Assembly: GCA_050633665.1 (NCBI GenBank)
Contig: JBOEGY010000001.1
Location: 868,001-932,000, forward strand
Length of the DNA: 64,000 nt
Source: JAUIAI01 sp050633665
GTDB lineage: Bacteria > Pseudomonadota > Gammaproteobacteria > Burkholderiales > Burkholderiaceae_E
Direction: 5' to 3'
Within the stretch, counting starts at the first letter, position 1, and the number at the start of each line of letters is the position of its first letter. A program made the position numbers and the translations under genes. This document shows, one piece after another, positions 9,166 to 17,520 of this stretch. The notes under the pieces are model-generated. The model was given only the letters and a program-made list of their open reading frames with translations. It made no database searches and was not told the DNA's origin.

Positions 9166-9866
9166 GTATCTCGGCGTAGCGGGGCGTGAGTTGTATTGAC
9201 ATCCTCTCCAGTCATCTCGCCGGCCTGCTTGCCGTAAGTGCTGAAGCGATCCAGCACCCGTTTCATTTCGGCGCCGCTAAGAATGGCCGGCGAGCCCATT
9301 TGCTGGGCCGCGAAGTACTGCTGGCAGAGCGTCTCAACTTCTCCCGCCAGCCAAAGTGCTTTTTCAAGGCTGTCGCCAAACGCGATGGCGCCATGGTTGG
9401 CAAGCAGGCAGGCGCGCCGATCTTTCAGAGCCTTGAGCATATTTGCCGACAACGCAGCCGTACCAAACGTGGCATAACGCGCGCAACGCAGTGTGGCTCC
9501 GCCAGCGCAGGCAATCATGTAGTGAAAAGCCGGAACGTCCTGGCGCAGCGTGGATTGGGCTGTGGCATAGATGGAATGCGTATGCACAACCGCGTTGGCT
9601 TCTGGTCGGTTTGCCAGGATGTCCAGATGCATGCGCCACTCCGACGATGGCAGCCACTCGCCGGCATAACTACCATCCAGACGCATGAAAACGATTTGGT
9701 CTGGCGTCATTTGTTCATACGGAATACCGGAGGGCGTTATCAGAAAGCCATCGCTTACCCGAATACTGATATTGCCGGCCGTGCCCTGATTGATGCCCAG
9801 GCTATTCATTCGGAGGCAGGCTTGAATAACGGATTTGCGTTGTTTTCGGTGTTTTAGTTTGGGCAT
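9162..9866 (-). CDS. Class II aldolase, L-fuculose-phosphate aldolase-like
   Basis: From ATG 9866 the protein has 234 residues, close to E. coli FucA (215). It follows FucA along its whole length: GINQGTAGNISIR, LITPSGIPYEQMT, LPSSEWRMH, ANAVVHTHS, YATFGT and EKALWLAGEVE. The catalytic Glu (Glu76) and the zinc ligands His95, His97 and His158 are all present. The reaction would be reversible retro-aldol cleavage of a sugar phosphate to DHAP and an aldehyde. No fucose, rhamnose or ribulose genes are nearby, so the true substrate is open. A TTG at 9917 would add 17 residues that the family lacks. It overlaps the kinase gene tail to tail. Confidence 0.85.
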   Translation of the reverse strand: MPKLKHRKQRKSVIQACLRMNSLGINQGTAGNISIRVSDGFLITPSGIPYEQMTPDQIVFMRLDGSYAGEWLPSSEWRMHLDILANRPEANAVVHTHSIYATAQSTLRQDVPAFHYMIACAGGATLRCARYATFGTAALSANMLKALKDRRACLLANHGAIAFGDSLEKALWLAGEVETLCQQYFAAQQMGSPAILSGAEMKRVLDRFSTYGKQAGEMTGEDVNTTHAPLRRDT

Positions 9867-9969
9867 GATTACCAGCGCCTGAAAGGTCGTTTCGGGGTGA
9901 GACTTATTCTGCTTCAAAACGTTGGCGGCTGCTTTGAACTATTGAAGTCGTTCGCCCGACTCATGGTCG

Positions 9970-10007
9970 CAGAGACCCCCACTCAAGGGGCGCTTACTAA
10001 GTCTCTG
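9970..10007 (+). other. Predicted leader stem-loop upstream of lipoprotein gene
   Basis: CAGAGAC (9970-9976) can pair with GTCTCTG (10001-10007). Inside it CCCC (9977-9980) pairs with GGGG (9987-9990), leaving a 10-base bulge on one side. It is not followed by a T run and lies 46 bases ahead of the TTG start of the next gene, so it is more likely a leader structure than a terminator. The 135 bp gap holds nothing else I can name. Confidence 0.35.
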
Positions 10008-10052
10008 ATGTCTTATTTGAAGAAAATTTCTCTATGAATCAAGGAGTAGACG

Positions 10053-10451
10053 TTGTTTGACATGACTCGAAAGATCTCGATCCTGGCGGTTGCCGTTGTG
10101 CTTGGGGCCTGTGCGGCCCCCACATCAACCTCGACCCCGTCAGCGACAGCAAGCAAGTTACCAGCCTATACCGGCAAAGTGTTCGTAACAGAAGACAAGA
10201 TGCCGGCAGGAGTTCAATATGAAGTCATTGCCAAAGTCGAGGCGAAAGCCAAGTCCGGCTATAGTGCAGGTTCGAATCTGTACCCGTTGCTGGCTGATGA
10301 GGCCCGCAAACTCGGGGCAAATGCTGTTGTCGGCGTGACCGGCGGGCGCAAGGTTACCTTGCTCTCCTGGGCAGCGGCATTTGTTGAAGGCACAGCCGTT
10401 CGGGTTGACAATCCGGCAGACCTCAAAGGCTTGAAAGGCAATAGCCACTGA
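10053..10451 (+). CDS. Small lipoprotein of unknown function
   Basis: This 132-residue protein has a type II signal peptide with lipobox LGAC (Cys at about residue 20), then a Thr/Ser/Pro-rich linker and a small alpha/beta domain. The domain contains YEVIAKVEAKAKSGYSAGSN, LLADEARKLGANAVVGV and TAVRV. The pattern of a first strand, a helix LxDEARKLGANAV and a following strand recalls YbjQ/UPF0145-like proteins, but this is only a resemblance. The start is TTG at 10053: AAGGAG lies 6 bases upstream, while the in-frame ATG at 10062 is 15 bases away. A hairpin terminator follows, so it is probably monocistronic. Confidence 0.7.
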   Translation: MFDMTRKISILAVAVVLGACAAPTSTSTPSATASKLPAYTGKVFVTEDKMPAGVQYEVIAKVEAKAKSGYSAGSNLYPLLADEARKLGANAVVGVTGGRKVTLLSWAAAFVEGTAVRVDNPADLKGLKGNSH

Positions 10452-10486
10452 TAACCACCGGGCGAGTCACATTGCCCGGTTCTGAA

Positions 10487-10526
10487 CCGGTCGCCTGAAT
10501 AAGGGATTGCGGCGACCGGGCTTTTT
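10487..10526 (+). terminator. Rho-independent terminator between lipoprotein and OmpA-like genes
   Basis: CCGGTCGCC (10487-10495) pairs perfectly with GGCGACCGG (10511-10519), a 9-bp stem. It is followed by GC and a run of five T (10522-10526). A second short inverted repeat, CCGGGC/GCCCGG (10458-10479), lies just before it without a T run. Position fits termination of the lipoprotein transcript. Confidence 0.75.
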
Positions 10527-10563
10527 CATTAACGATGGCAACACAGACTCAACGGAGTTCATT

Positions 10564-11100
10564 ATGTCCAAGGTTTCAACAACTTCAAGGCTTGTACTGA
10601 CCTGTCTGCTGACTGCGGCGATTGTGCAGCCGGTGTTTTCCCAAACCCCCGTCTTTACCCGTGACTCCCTGAACCAGACGTCACTTATAAACGCCTTGAT
10701 CCCGCGACCGACTGGCATCAAGACGCGCGGGATTAGCTGGGACAAAAAGGAGACGTCCGGTAGCGCATCAGTCCTGATTACATTCGTGACCAATTCGGCC
10801 GCAGTCACGGCCAATGCTCGTAAAGAGCTCGATATCATCGCTGGCGCCCTGAACGCCGACGAATTAAGCACTTTCAGCTTTTTTGTCGAAGGTCATGCAG
10901 ACCCGCGGGGACCTGACGACTACAACCTGAGCCTGTCGCAGCGGCGCGCTGAAAGCGTCGTTCAGTACCTTGCCGATGTCCGGGGTGTTTCGGTAGATCG
11001 CCTGATTGCCGTGGGTAAGGGAGAGACCGAGCAGTTGGTACCGGAACGCCCGGCAGCTCCTGAGAACCGCCGGGTAACCATTAAGACGAAAGTGAACTAG
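10564..11100 (+). CDS. OmpA-family peptidoglycan-binding protein
   Basis: The ATG at 10564 is preceded by GGAG 6 bases upstream and opens a Sec signal peptide (MSKVSTTSRLVLTCLLTAAIVQPVFSQ), giving a 178-residue secreted protein. The C-terminal half is an OmpA C-like domain: FVEGHADPRGPDDYN, LSLSQRRAESVVQYL, VDRLIAVGKGE and ENRRVTIKT. These domains bind the diaminopimelate peptide of peptidoglycan, using the Asp and Arg seen in NLSLSQRRAESV. There is no Cys after the signal, so it is periplasmic rather than a Pal-type lipoprotein, and no beta-barrel precedes the domain. It ends convergently on the next gene with a 4-bp overlap. Confidence 0.87.
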   Translation: MSKVSTTSRLVLTCLLTAAIVQPVFSQTPVFTRDSLNQTSLINALIPRPTGIKTRGISWDKKETSGSASVLITFVTNSAAVTANARKELDIIAGALNADELSTFSFFVEGHADPRGPDDYNLSLSQRRAESVVQYLADVRGVSVDRLIAVGKGETEQLVPERPAAPENRRVTIKTKVN

Positions 11101-11414
11101 TCCGTGCCGATGTTGGCGCTCTGAAAATTGCCTTCACCCGTTTGCTGTTGATCTAGCTCTCGGGTGTTGCCGCGCCGAATCTGAACATTGCTGCTGCGCC
11201 GGCCTCGCCTGGATTCCCGGGCCGCCGCCTGCGCGCGCTCCTGAGCCTCCTTCGCATCCTGCTGCGCCTTTTCGGTGAGTGCTTCAACGAGTTCAGCGGC
11301 CTGTTTCTGTTTGAGGTTGCTGAGCGAGTCGATCGTGCGCTGAGCGCCGACTGGAGTAGCCAGAGTCAGGCCTAGCGTGAGAATCGCAGATAGAGCAGCT
11401 GCGCGGTGTTTCAT
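11097..11414 (-). CDS. Small secreted Gln/Arg-rich protein, unknown function
   Basis: I chose ATG 11414 because GGAGG lies 5 bases upstream and it opens directly onto a good signal peptide (MKHRAAALSAILTLGLTLATPVGAQ). The mature part is about 80 residues: a likely helix of alternating charged and Ala/Gln residues (LSNLKQKQAAELVEALTEK, QDAKEAQERAQAAARE), then an Arg-rich patch RRGRRSSNVQIRRG and a polar tail. It matches no family I know. The helical part could be coiled coil. The start of the large lipoprotein gene lies upstream on the same strand, with about 100 bp between, so co-transcription is possible. Confidence 0.55.
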   Translation of the reverse strand: MKHRAAALSAILTLGLTLATPVGAQRTIDSLSNLKQKQAAELVEALTEKAQQDAKEAQERAQAAARESRRGRRSSNVQIRRGNTRELDQQQTGEGNFQSANIGTD

Positions 11415-11518
11415 AAGAGCCTCCATGGAATAAGGTTGATCAAACCGGTGCAGATACCGGTTTACCAACCTGTTAGTCATTGACGGGGCTACGCGGGTTC
11501 ACAGCCGGGTTGATAACG

Positions 11519-14500
11519 CTAGCCCGGCCTGGACAACAAGAATCCGAAGTCGATCTGGCTGTCAGGCCGCTGGTCGCTGCGCGGCGGATAACTCCACCCC
11601 TCAAGCGAAACAATGCTGACATAGCTGCCATCGAAGTCGTGCAGAGTGCACATCAGGCGGAATGAGCGGGATGGAACCAGCGTGTTGAACTGCATGTCGA
11701 AGCAGAGCCGGAACTGATTCGGGTTATCGAAGACCGCTCGTGGTACCAGGCTGACCAACATGCATCGTGCAGGGTCTTGCGAGCAATTTGCGCCCGTGCG
11801 CTCGTCTCGGTAAATATCGAGAGGGTCAGCGGCGGTTTCGGCAGCGTAATCAAATTGCCAACCGGTCAGGCCTTGATCAAGCAGGTACTTCGAGTCATCG
11901 TTCCAGATACCAATTGCAAATTGCGGGCGGAACGGTCGAGCCTGGCCCGAGACCGTGCCGGTATTAATGTCTATGAAGAACCCGGATGAGTTTTCGGCGA
12001 ACTTGCCGCCGAGTTTAAACACTGGTAAATCGTCCCGGCTGACGAGTTGGTTGGCATTGTTGAGTGGATTAACCGCTGAGGTCAGGCTGAATTCAACCGG
12101 AGAAAAGCCGCGCTGGGCGATTTCCTGGTCGGTCGGGCTGACCGGGTCGGAATTGCCACGGAGCTCCGTTACTGCGTCGGACGAGCGTTGCTGGCAGTTG
12201 GAGTCGGCTACCGATTGACCCGGATTGCCAGCGGTGACCTGACTGCTGGTCTCCGCTTGCAGACTAGTGTTGAATCCGTGACTGGTGTCAATTGCTCGAA
12301 CACTTCCTGGAAGATCCAGGCGGTGTCCGTTACTGACAACGTGAGTAGCTCGTTGGCCAAGTTGCTGTAACGCTGACTTCAACGCCCGGCGAATTTGCCA
12401 GCCGTGCAAGTAGGGTTTGCTGCCGCTGCGGTCACCGTAGTCGATAAAGTTGCACTTACTGCTGTGCAAGCTGCGATTGACCGTACCGGCGACGGTTGGG
12501 TCGAAAGGATCACCAGAGACGGGCAGGTAGCGGATACCCTCGGAGCGGAAAGATCCGTCGACAGGGCTGCTCAGGTAAAACTGATCCACGGAGTTAAGAC
12601 GCCAGATAGCCTGACCACCCAACTCTACGAGTTCGGCTTGTTCAATCCCGGTTGGGGCGAACGTGATACTGCGCGCATTGGCGTCACTGCTATTGGTCGG
12701 CTGAAACTGTACTTGTCTCAGTACTTCCTTCCATCGAAAGACGCGGCCCGTTTTGCAGGTCACTGCCTCGCGTCGCGCTACCCAGCAGATTCGTTCAGCA
12801 CTCGGGATATCGACCTGAAAGACTTTGTGCAGAGGATGGTTCGCCTGGTCGGCATTGAGCCAGTACACCTGTCCGTCACTGTTCAATGCGTAGATGTTCG
12901 CTCGACTCTCTCCGGCCAGTTGGATCACGCGGCCGGGAATGTTCAGCAAGACACCCGGGCTATTCGTATTGCCTTCGAGCATAACCCTCACCTGACCCTG
13001 ACGAGTCAGGACAAACTGGCGACGAGGTCCATCAAAGGGGTATTTTCCCAGGTCCGTTTGAGGTCCGTAGCTGGCGTTGTAGCCCGGCGGAATGTATTTG
13101 TCGAATGCAATGCCCGATATGGCATAGGGCAGTTGCATTGGCTGAATGTTGCCGGCACCGAAGGTGCTGGCGAAACTTCCGTCACTGAAGACGGTGACGA
13201 ACAAACTATTCCCCTGATTTGCCGGGGCGGTTCTTTCTGCAGGTGGAATGATTGCGCTGACAATTGCTTTAGTGAACGAGACGTCGTAATTGCCCAGTTG
13301 GCCCAGCGAGTTTTGCATCTTGGACCTCGCATCGGAACTGTTGGCTTCCGTGCCGCTGACCTGATAGGGCTCGAGTTCAGGGAAGAAAGTGACGTTTTTG
13401 CGGTCTTTGTGGATCGCTACAATCTGCCCGCGGCTGCCAACCCGAATATCGACATAAGTGGCGTCGTTGAAACTAAAATCGCGCACGACACCGCCAATCC
13501 AGCCAATGCCCGGCGCAAAGCTTGTCGCGGCCTCACGTTGAATCGTCAGTTTTCCGCGCGAATTCAGCTTAACCGTTTGACGAATATCTGATCGGGGGTA
13601 GAAGGGAGCCGGGCAGGCCTGTCCGTTGGGTCTGCGGCATTGATTAACCTGAATGATCTTTTGTACGTTAGTCGTGTACTCAGCGATTTGCGCTTCGATG
13701 TTTCTGAGATCTGCGTCACCGGCGCTACTGGCGATATCGCTGGTCGCGATGGTTTTGGCTCGCCAGAGGGATTCATACGTATAGGCGAGCCGGTCGCCGA
13801 CGTCACCAGAACAGGCATCCTTGGTTGCTCTTGCCGACAATGCCGCTGAACCGTCGGCTTCAGGTGAGGTGGCAATCGTGCAACCTGCCGCGTCAACCAT
13901 GTCGAGTTTTCCGTCGGACAAGTCACTTGCCAATTGTTTGGCGGCAATAATTGCTGGCCGGGGTTCGCCAGGCAGGAAAATCCCGGCCTGAACGCTAAAG
14001 CCTGCATTGGCCGCACTGTAGCGGCCTCTATCATTATCGGGAATGGAATCCGCCTGGCTGATCGTTGTTTCGTCGAGCGAAACCGGCAAGCCGGTAATGC
14101 GGAAAAGTCCGTTATTTGAGTCAGAGCGGAAGCTGCCGGGTAATTGGTCGGCCAGAATCGAGGCGACGGTTTCATTGTCGTCTGCAACGGCCTTGCCAAT
14201 GGCGCGTTGGGATGTGCTCTTCAGGTCTTGCCCAAAATGGCTGCCAGCAGTGGCGGTTAACGATTCTGCGGCGTTGGTGAAGGTCGTGATACCGAGAAAT
14301 TTGCGGCGCATGTGGGGCACCTGGACACTAATTCTCTCGCCGGGCTTGAAATCTACAAATCGGCGAACCGCTTCATCAAAGTACTGGGCACCTTCTATGC
14401 CAACCAGCGCAATGGTATGCGGTTTATCGATGTCATCTTCACAGACATCAATGGTTGCCAGGCCGAGGCTGTCGGTACGCCCAACGCCGTTTAAGGTGTT

Positions 14501-14779
14501 GCCCACGTAGACTTCCATGCGGGTGTTGCGAAACTTGCCGAGCGCTCCGCCGGCTCCAACACTGCCATCGCCGCTGCCTTCTCCGATGCCGCCGTCGTTG
14601 CCGCCGCCGTCGGCTTCGCCGCCATTGACCGACGGATCGACTGAGGAGCCGGCGAAACCGGATTTGACTTCAGCCGTGCAACTCGGCGAAACCGGACCTT
14701 TGGTCTCAGCCCCGCCGCCGCCGCAGGCGGCGATAATAATAGTGATACTTAGGAGTCCTAAATAGAGACGGCCGGTCAT
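11519..14779 (-). CDS. Large lipoprotein with Gly-rich linker and RCC1-like repeats
   Basis: This is a 1086-residue lipoprotein with lipobox IIAACGGGG (Cys at 19). A Gly/Asp/Ser-rich linker covers about 37-80. A beta domain follows (about 85-160, containing MEVYVGNTLNGVGRTDSLG, which resembles a carboxypeptidase-regulatory or Ig-like fold). Between about 583 and 680 there are repeated elements of the form hydrophobic-L-T/N-xx-G-x-V-x-x (FVLTRQGQVRVM, IYALNSDGQVYWLN, AVTCKTGRVFRW), which look like blades of an RCC1-type beta propeller. The remaining parts are unfamiliar. Paired cysteines in the mature part suggest an extracytoplasmic, possibly surface, location. No neighbour explains its role. 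Confidence 0.6.
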   Translation of the reverse strand: MTGRLYLGLLSITIIIAACGGGGAETKGPVSPSCTAEVKSGFAGSSVDPSVNGGEADGGGNDGGIGEGSGDGSVGAGGALGKFRNTRMEVYVGNTLNGVGRTDSLGLATIDVCEDDIDKPHTIALVGIEGAQYFDEAVRRFVDFKPGERISVQVPHMRRKFLGITTFTNAAESLTATAGSHFGQDLKSTSQRAIGKAVADDNETVASILADQLPGSFRSDSNNGLFRITGLPVSLDETTISQADSIPDNDRGRYSAANAGFSVQAGIFLPGEPRPAIIAAKQLASDLSDGKLDMVDAAGCTIATSPEADGSAALSARATKDACSGDVGDRLAYTYESLWRAKTIATSDIASSAGDADLRNIEAQIAEYTTNVQKIIQVNQCRRPNGQACPAPFYPRSDIRQTVKLNSRGKLTIQREAATSFAPGIGWIGGVVRDFSFNDATYVDIRVGSRGQIVAIHKDRKNVTFFPELEPYQVSGTEANSSDARSKMQNSLGQLGNYDVSFTKAIVSAIIPPAERTAPANQGNSLFVTVFSDGSFASTFGAGNIQPMQLPYAISGIAFDKYIPPGYNASYGPQTDLGKYPFDGPRRQFVLTRQGQVRVMLEGNTNSPGVLLNIPGRVIQLAGESRANIYALNSDGQVYWLNADQANHPLHKVFQVDIPSAERICWVARREAVTCKTGRVFRWKEVLRQVQFQPTNSSDANARSITFAPTGIEQAELVELGGQAIWRLNSVDQFYLSSPVDGSFRSEGIRYLPVSGDPFDPTVAGTVNRSLHSSKCNFIDYGDRSGSKPYLHGWQIRRALKSALQQLGQRATHVVSNGHRLDLPGSVRAIDTSHGFNTSLQAETSSQVTAGNPGQSVADSNCQQRSSDAVTELRGNSDPVSPTDQEIAQRGFSPVEFSLTSAVNPLNNANQLVSRDDLPVFKLGGKFAENSSGFFIDINTGTVSGQARPFRPQFAIGIWNDDSKYLLDQGLTGWQFDYAAETAADPLDIYRDERTGANCSQDPARCMLVSLVPRAVFDNPNQFRLCFDMQFNTLVPSRSFRLMCTLHDFDGSYVSIVSLEGWSYPPRSDQRPDSQIDFGFLLSRPG

Positions 14780-15183
14780 TTCTCATCCTGGTTTTTTGCT
14801 GAGCTATTGCTTAGGCAGTTTTATTGGTAAGTGCTCTAAGCGTTTCTCTTTATTGGGGTTAGATCTTAGCTGTCTGAATCGGCCGGTCAATCGCCAGTTT
14901 CAGGCATAGGCGAGTTCTTATCCTGTCGTTAGACATTGTCACGCAGTACCTGCAGATTGCCGGGCAGGCGAACAATCTATTCAAGAAAGACGATGCTCAA
15001 TAAAGAAGGAAAATCCTTCCTGCCGACTATTGCCAGTCAGTCCGGTCAGACACTGGTTGAGTCAATCGAAGGCGTCAATATGTTCGTTCTCCTAAACCGG
15101 AACGAACTATTGTCAAACGACCGGATGGGAATGACAGTTTAGGGCTTCATCAATGAAGTGGCGGCTTTTATCTGCCTGCGGGA
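14780..15183. other. 404-bp intergenic stretch without a confident gene
   Basis: It lies between the start of the large lipoprotein gene and the end of the TAXI-TRAP operon, both on the minus strand, so it should hold the lipoprotein promoter and the operon's terminator. A 6-bp perfect hairpin (GAAGGA/TCCTTC, 15005-15019) is followed on the minus strand by TTTATT and could be a weak terminator. A 49-codon plus-strand reading frame from ATG 14993 to 15142 has no clear ribosome site, and I do not call it. No tRNA-like or mobile sequence is seen. Confidence 0.4.
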
Positions 15184-15405
15184 TTACTCGTCGTCCAGCA
15201 CAATAGGATCACGGGTGACTTGCTCGTCGGGAGCCGAGGTTTTGAGGACGGCAAAAACAATCCCGATTGTGACGACTATCGCGCCGATCACAAACGTATT
15301 GAAGTGAATGACGTGCGACTTGTAGGCGCCGGTGACCCAGCCAAGCGCCACCAGAATGATCAGCAGCGCCCAATGCAGAGGCTTGCCGAGGAAGATTCGA
15401 TTCAT
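15184..15405 (-). CDS. Small two-helix membrane protein of TAXI-TRAP operon
   Basis: The 73-residue protein has two transmembrane helices (about 10-28 and 38-57) joined by a short polar loop, and an acidic tail DPIVLDDE. Its ATG overlaps the stop of the fused TRAP permease by 4 bp, so it is translationally coupled to it. Small membrane proteins of this size are known to follow 4TM/12TM TRAP permeases. Here it may stabilise the permease or replace part of a DctQ-like function, which is inference. The last residues are strongly charged and probably cytoplasmic. Confidence 0.7.
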   Translation of the reverse strand: MNRIFLGKPLHWALLIILVALGWVTGAYKSHVIHFNTFVIGAIVVTIGIVFAVLKTSAPDEQVTRDPIVLDDE

Positions 15406-17405
15406 GCCATCTCCTTTCGGGTGAGTTGCAGTCGGGTAGACAGGCCGACAAGAATCAATGCCGCGCCGGCCGCATTAAGCGCATAGCCAGGTACGCCGAG
15501 CAGGGAGCTGACTGGGGGAAACAACAGACAGCCGGCAGCAATCAACAGGATGATACGTTGCAGTCCGCCAATGGAGCCTCGGAACCAGCCTTCAAGTGCG
15601 ACAGACAATGACCAGAGGCCGGCGGTCGCCAGGGCTGCCGACAGCGCGGTCAGCCAGAGTGGGCCGATAAACAATAAAGAAGGGTTATAAACGAAGACCA
15701 GCGGCGCGATATATTTCGCGATCCCGACCCGGGTGGCCTCGAACGCCGTCGCCATTGGTGGGGTCTTGGCAATTGCGGCCGCCGCAAACGCAGCCAGTGC
15801 GACCGGCGGCGTAATGGTAGAGACGACCCCGAAATAGAACGCAAACATATGCGCGGCCATTGGCTCCACACCGGCCTTGATGACCGCCGGGACAATCAGT
15901 GCGGCAACCGTTATGTAGACAGCGGTTGTCGTGATCCCCATGCCCAGGATTATCGCGGCAATACCGGTCAGCGCGAGTAGGGCAAGCAGGTTGCCATTGG
16001 CAATGTCAATCACCGACTGGGTGAACTTGAGGCCGAGGCCGGATACAAACACCGAGCCGATGATCAGGCCTGCACAGGCACAGGCTATCGCGACGGGCAC
16101 CGTCGCGCGGATGCCGCTCTCCAGTGCCGCGAGCAAATCAACCGGACTCATCCGCGTGGCCGGATTGATAAAGCTCAGGCCCACTAACGCTGCTATGCCA
16201 AAAAATGCGGATTTCATGGGCGTATAGCCCACCATCAGCAGAGCAATCAGCACCAGCAGGGCAATCAGCAGATGCCAGCCTCTGCGCAGGACTTCGCCGG
16301 TTCTGGGTAGTTCTTCCTTGGACAACTGGGCGACGCCGTGTTTTTCAGCCTCCAGATGAACCATGAAATAAATCGTGATGAAATACAGCGCGGCGGGAAT
16401 CGCGGCCGCAATGATCACATCGACATACGGGACGGCCAGGAATTCCGCGATAATAAACGCTGCGGCTCCCATGATCGGGGGCGTGATCTGACCGCCAGAG
16501 GAGGCACAGGCTTCGACCGCTGCGGCAAATTTAGGCCGGTAGCCAACCCGGCTCATCAGGGGAATCGTAAATGATCCCGTCGTGACGACGTTGGCGACCG
16601 CCGAACCCGAGACAGTGCCCATGAATCCGCTGGCGACAACCGAGGCCTTGGCCGGCCCGCCTACCCGGTGGCCGGTCAGCGAAACCGCCAGATCAATAAA
16701 GAAGCGGCCGGCGCCTGAGCGAATCAGCACCGCGCCGAAAATAATGAATAAGACGATGTAGGTGGCGCAGACGTGTAACGGAATGCCGAAGATGCCATCT
16801 GAGGACATGAATAAGGTATCGATGAACTTCCCGAACCGCACCGGTGGGCCATAGAAGAACCCAAAGAAGTGGTTTGCGTATAAGGCGTGCAGGACGAAGA
16901 ATCCGGTGATGATCACCATCGCCCAGCCAACTGCCCGCCGGGTCGCTTCCAGCACCAGCAGGATCAGAATGCCGCCGACAATCAGATCGGGTAGTTCTTT
17001 TTCGCCATAGCGAAGATGAAATTCATCAATGTCCCAGAGCGTCCAGACCTGCACGAAGATTACGAGACCAACCAATACGAGGTCGATTGCAAAACCGGTC
17101 CGCGCTCGCAAAGTGTCAATCGCATCAGTCAGGCCGGCGCGGCCCAACGGATTGATCAGCACCGCCAGTATGAGCATGACGGTGAGGTGTACCGAACGGA
17201 ACGAGCGACCTTCGGGCGTGCCCCACACCGCAACGTACAAATGAAAGATCGCCAGCGCGATGCTGATGACCGACGCAAACAGCAACAGGGAGGTGGCGAC
17301 AGACGGCTTGCGGTTCAGCAACAGCCGTTCAAGGAACCCGACGTCCTGGCTTTCCTGATAAGTAACTTGCTCGGTCATACGATTGGGCGTTTTGTGGCGG
17401 GACAA
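15402..17405 (-). CDS. TAXI-type TRAP transporter fused 4TM/12TM permease
   Basis: The 667-residue protein is almost wholly hydrophobic after a 40-residue polar N-terminus. It begins with a DctQ-like four-helix part (about 45-150) and continues into a DctM-like part with GGPAKASVVASGFMGTVSGSAVANVVTTGSF, the hallmark region of TRAP large subunits, and a repeated MGIT/ITPPVALAAFAAAAIA half. Fused permeases work with TAXI periplasmic receptors, and the receptor gene is immediately upstream (17521-18480) on the same strand. Driven by sodium or proton gradients, it imports small organic acids. The substrate is not set by sequence. The long hairpin between receptor and permease genes may lower permease expression. 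Confidence 0.92.
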   Translation of the reverse strand: MSRHKTPNRMTEQVTYQESQDVGFLERLLLNRKPSVATSLLLFASVISIALAIFHLYVAVWGTPEGRSFRSVHLTVMLILAVLINPLGRAGLTDAIDTLRARTGFAIDLVLVGLVIFVQVWTLWDIDEFHLRYGEKELPDLIVGGILILLVLEATRRAVGWAMVIITGFFVLHALYANHFFGFFYGPPVRFGKFIDTLFMSSDGIFGIPLHVCATYIVLFIIFGAVLIRSGAGRFFIDLAVSLTGHRVGGPAKASVVASGFMGTVSGSAVANVVTTGSFTIPLMSRVGYRPKFAAAVEACASSGGQITPPIMGAAAFIIAEFLAVPYVDVIIAAAIPAALYFITIYFMVHLEAEKHGVAQLSKEELPRTGEVLRRGWHLLIALLVLIALLMVGYTPMKSAFFGIAALVGLSFINPATRMSPVDLLAALESGIRATVPVAIACACAGLIIGSVFVSGLGLKFTQSVIDIANGNLLALLALTGIAAIILGMGITTTAVYITVAALIVPAVIKAGVEPMAAHMFAFYFGVVSTITPPVALAAFAAAAIAKTPPMATAFEATRVGIAKYIAPLVFVYNPSLLFIGPLWLTALSAALATAGLWSLSVALEGWFRGSIGGLQRIILLIAAGCLLFPPVSSLLGVPGYALNAAGAALILVGLSTRLQLTRKEMA

Positions 17406-17444
17406 TGCACTCGAAAGATATTGCCTGCCGGGATATTGATACAG

Positions 17445-17478
17445 GTCGCGGCCTGACGAGAATCCGTCAGGCCGCGAC
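17445..17478 (-). other. Perfect 14-bp stem-loop between TAXI receptor and permease genes
   Basis: GTCGCGGCCTGACG (17445-17458) and CGTCAGGCCGCGAC (17465-17478) are exact reverse complements around a 6-base loop. It lies just after the receptor stop. No T run follows on the minus strand, so it is not a standard terminator. Such structures commonly protect the upstream receptor message and reduce read-through into the permease, which fits the excess of receptor that transporters need. Confidence 0.75.
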
Positions 17479-17520
17479 TATGGGTGTGGCTTTAGAGTTT
17501 TAGACCTGATCAGGGATGAC

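Noticed and set aside
12395..13591. 398-codon open frame on the plus strand opposite the large lipoprotein gene
   Set aside because: It is antisense to a gene with a lipobox and coherent domains, and its protein has no recognisable pattern or ribosome site. Long open frames opposite GC-rich genes are common.
14993..15142. 49-codon small protein in the 404-bp gap
   Set aside because: There is no ribosome site of note and no recognisable signal or hydrophobic segment, so a coding claim is not supported.
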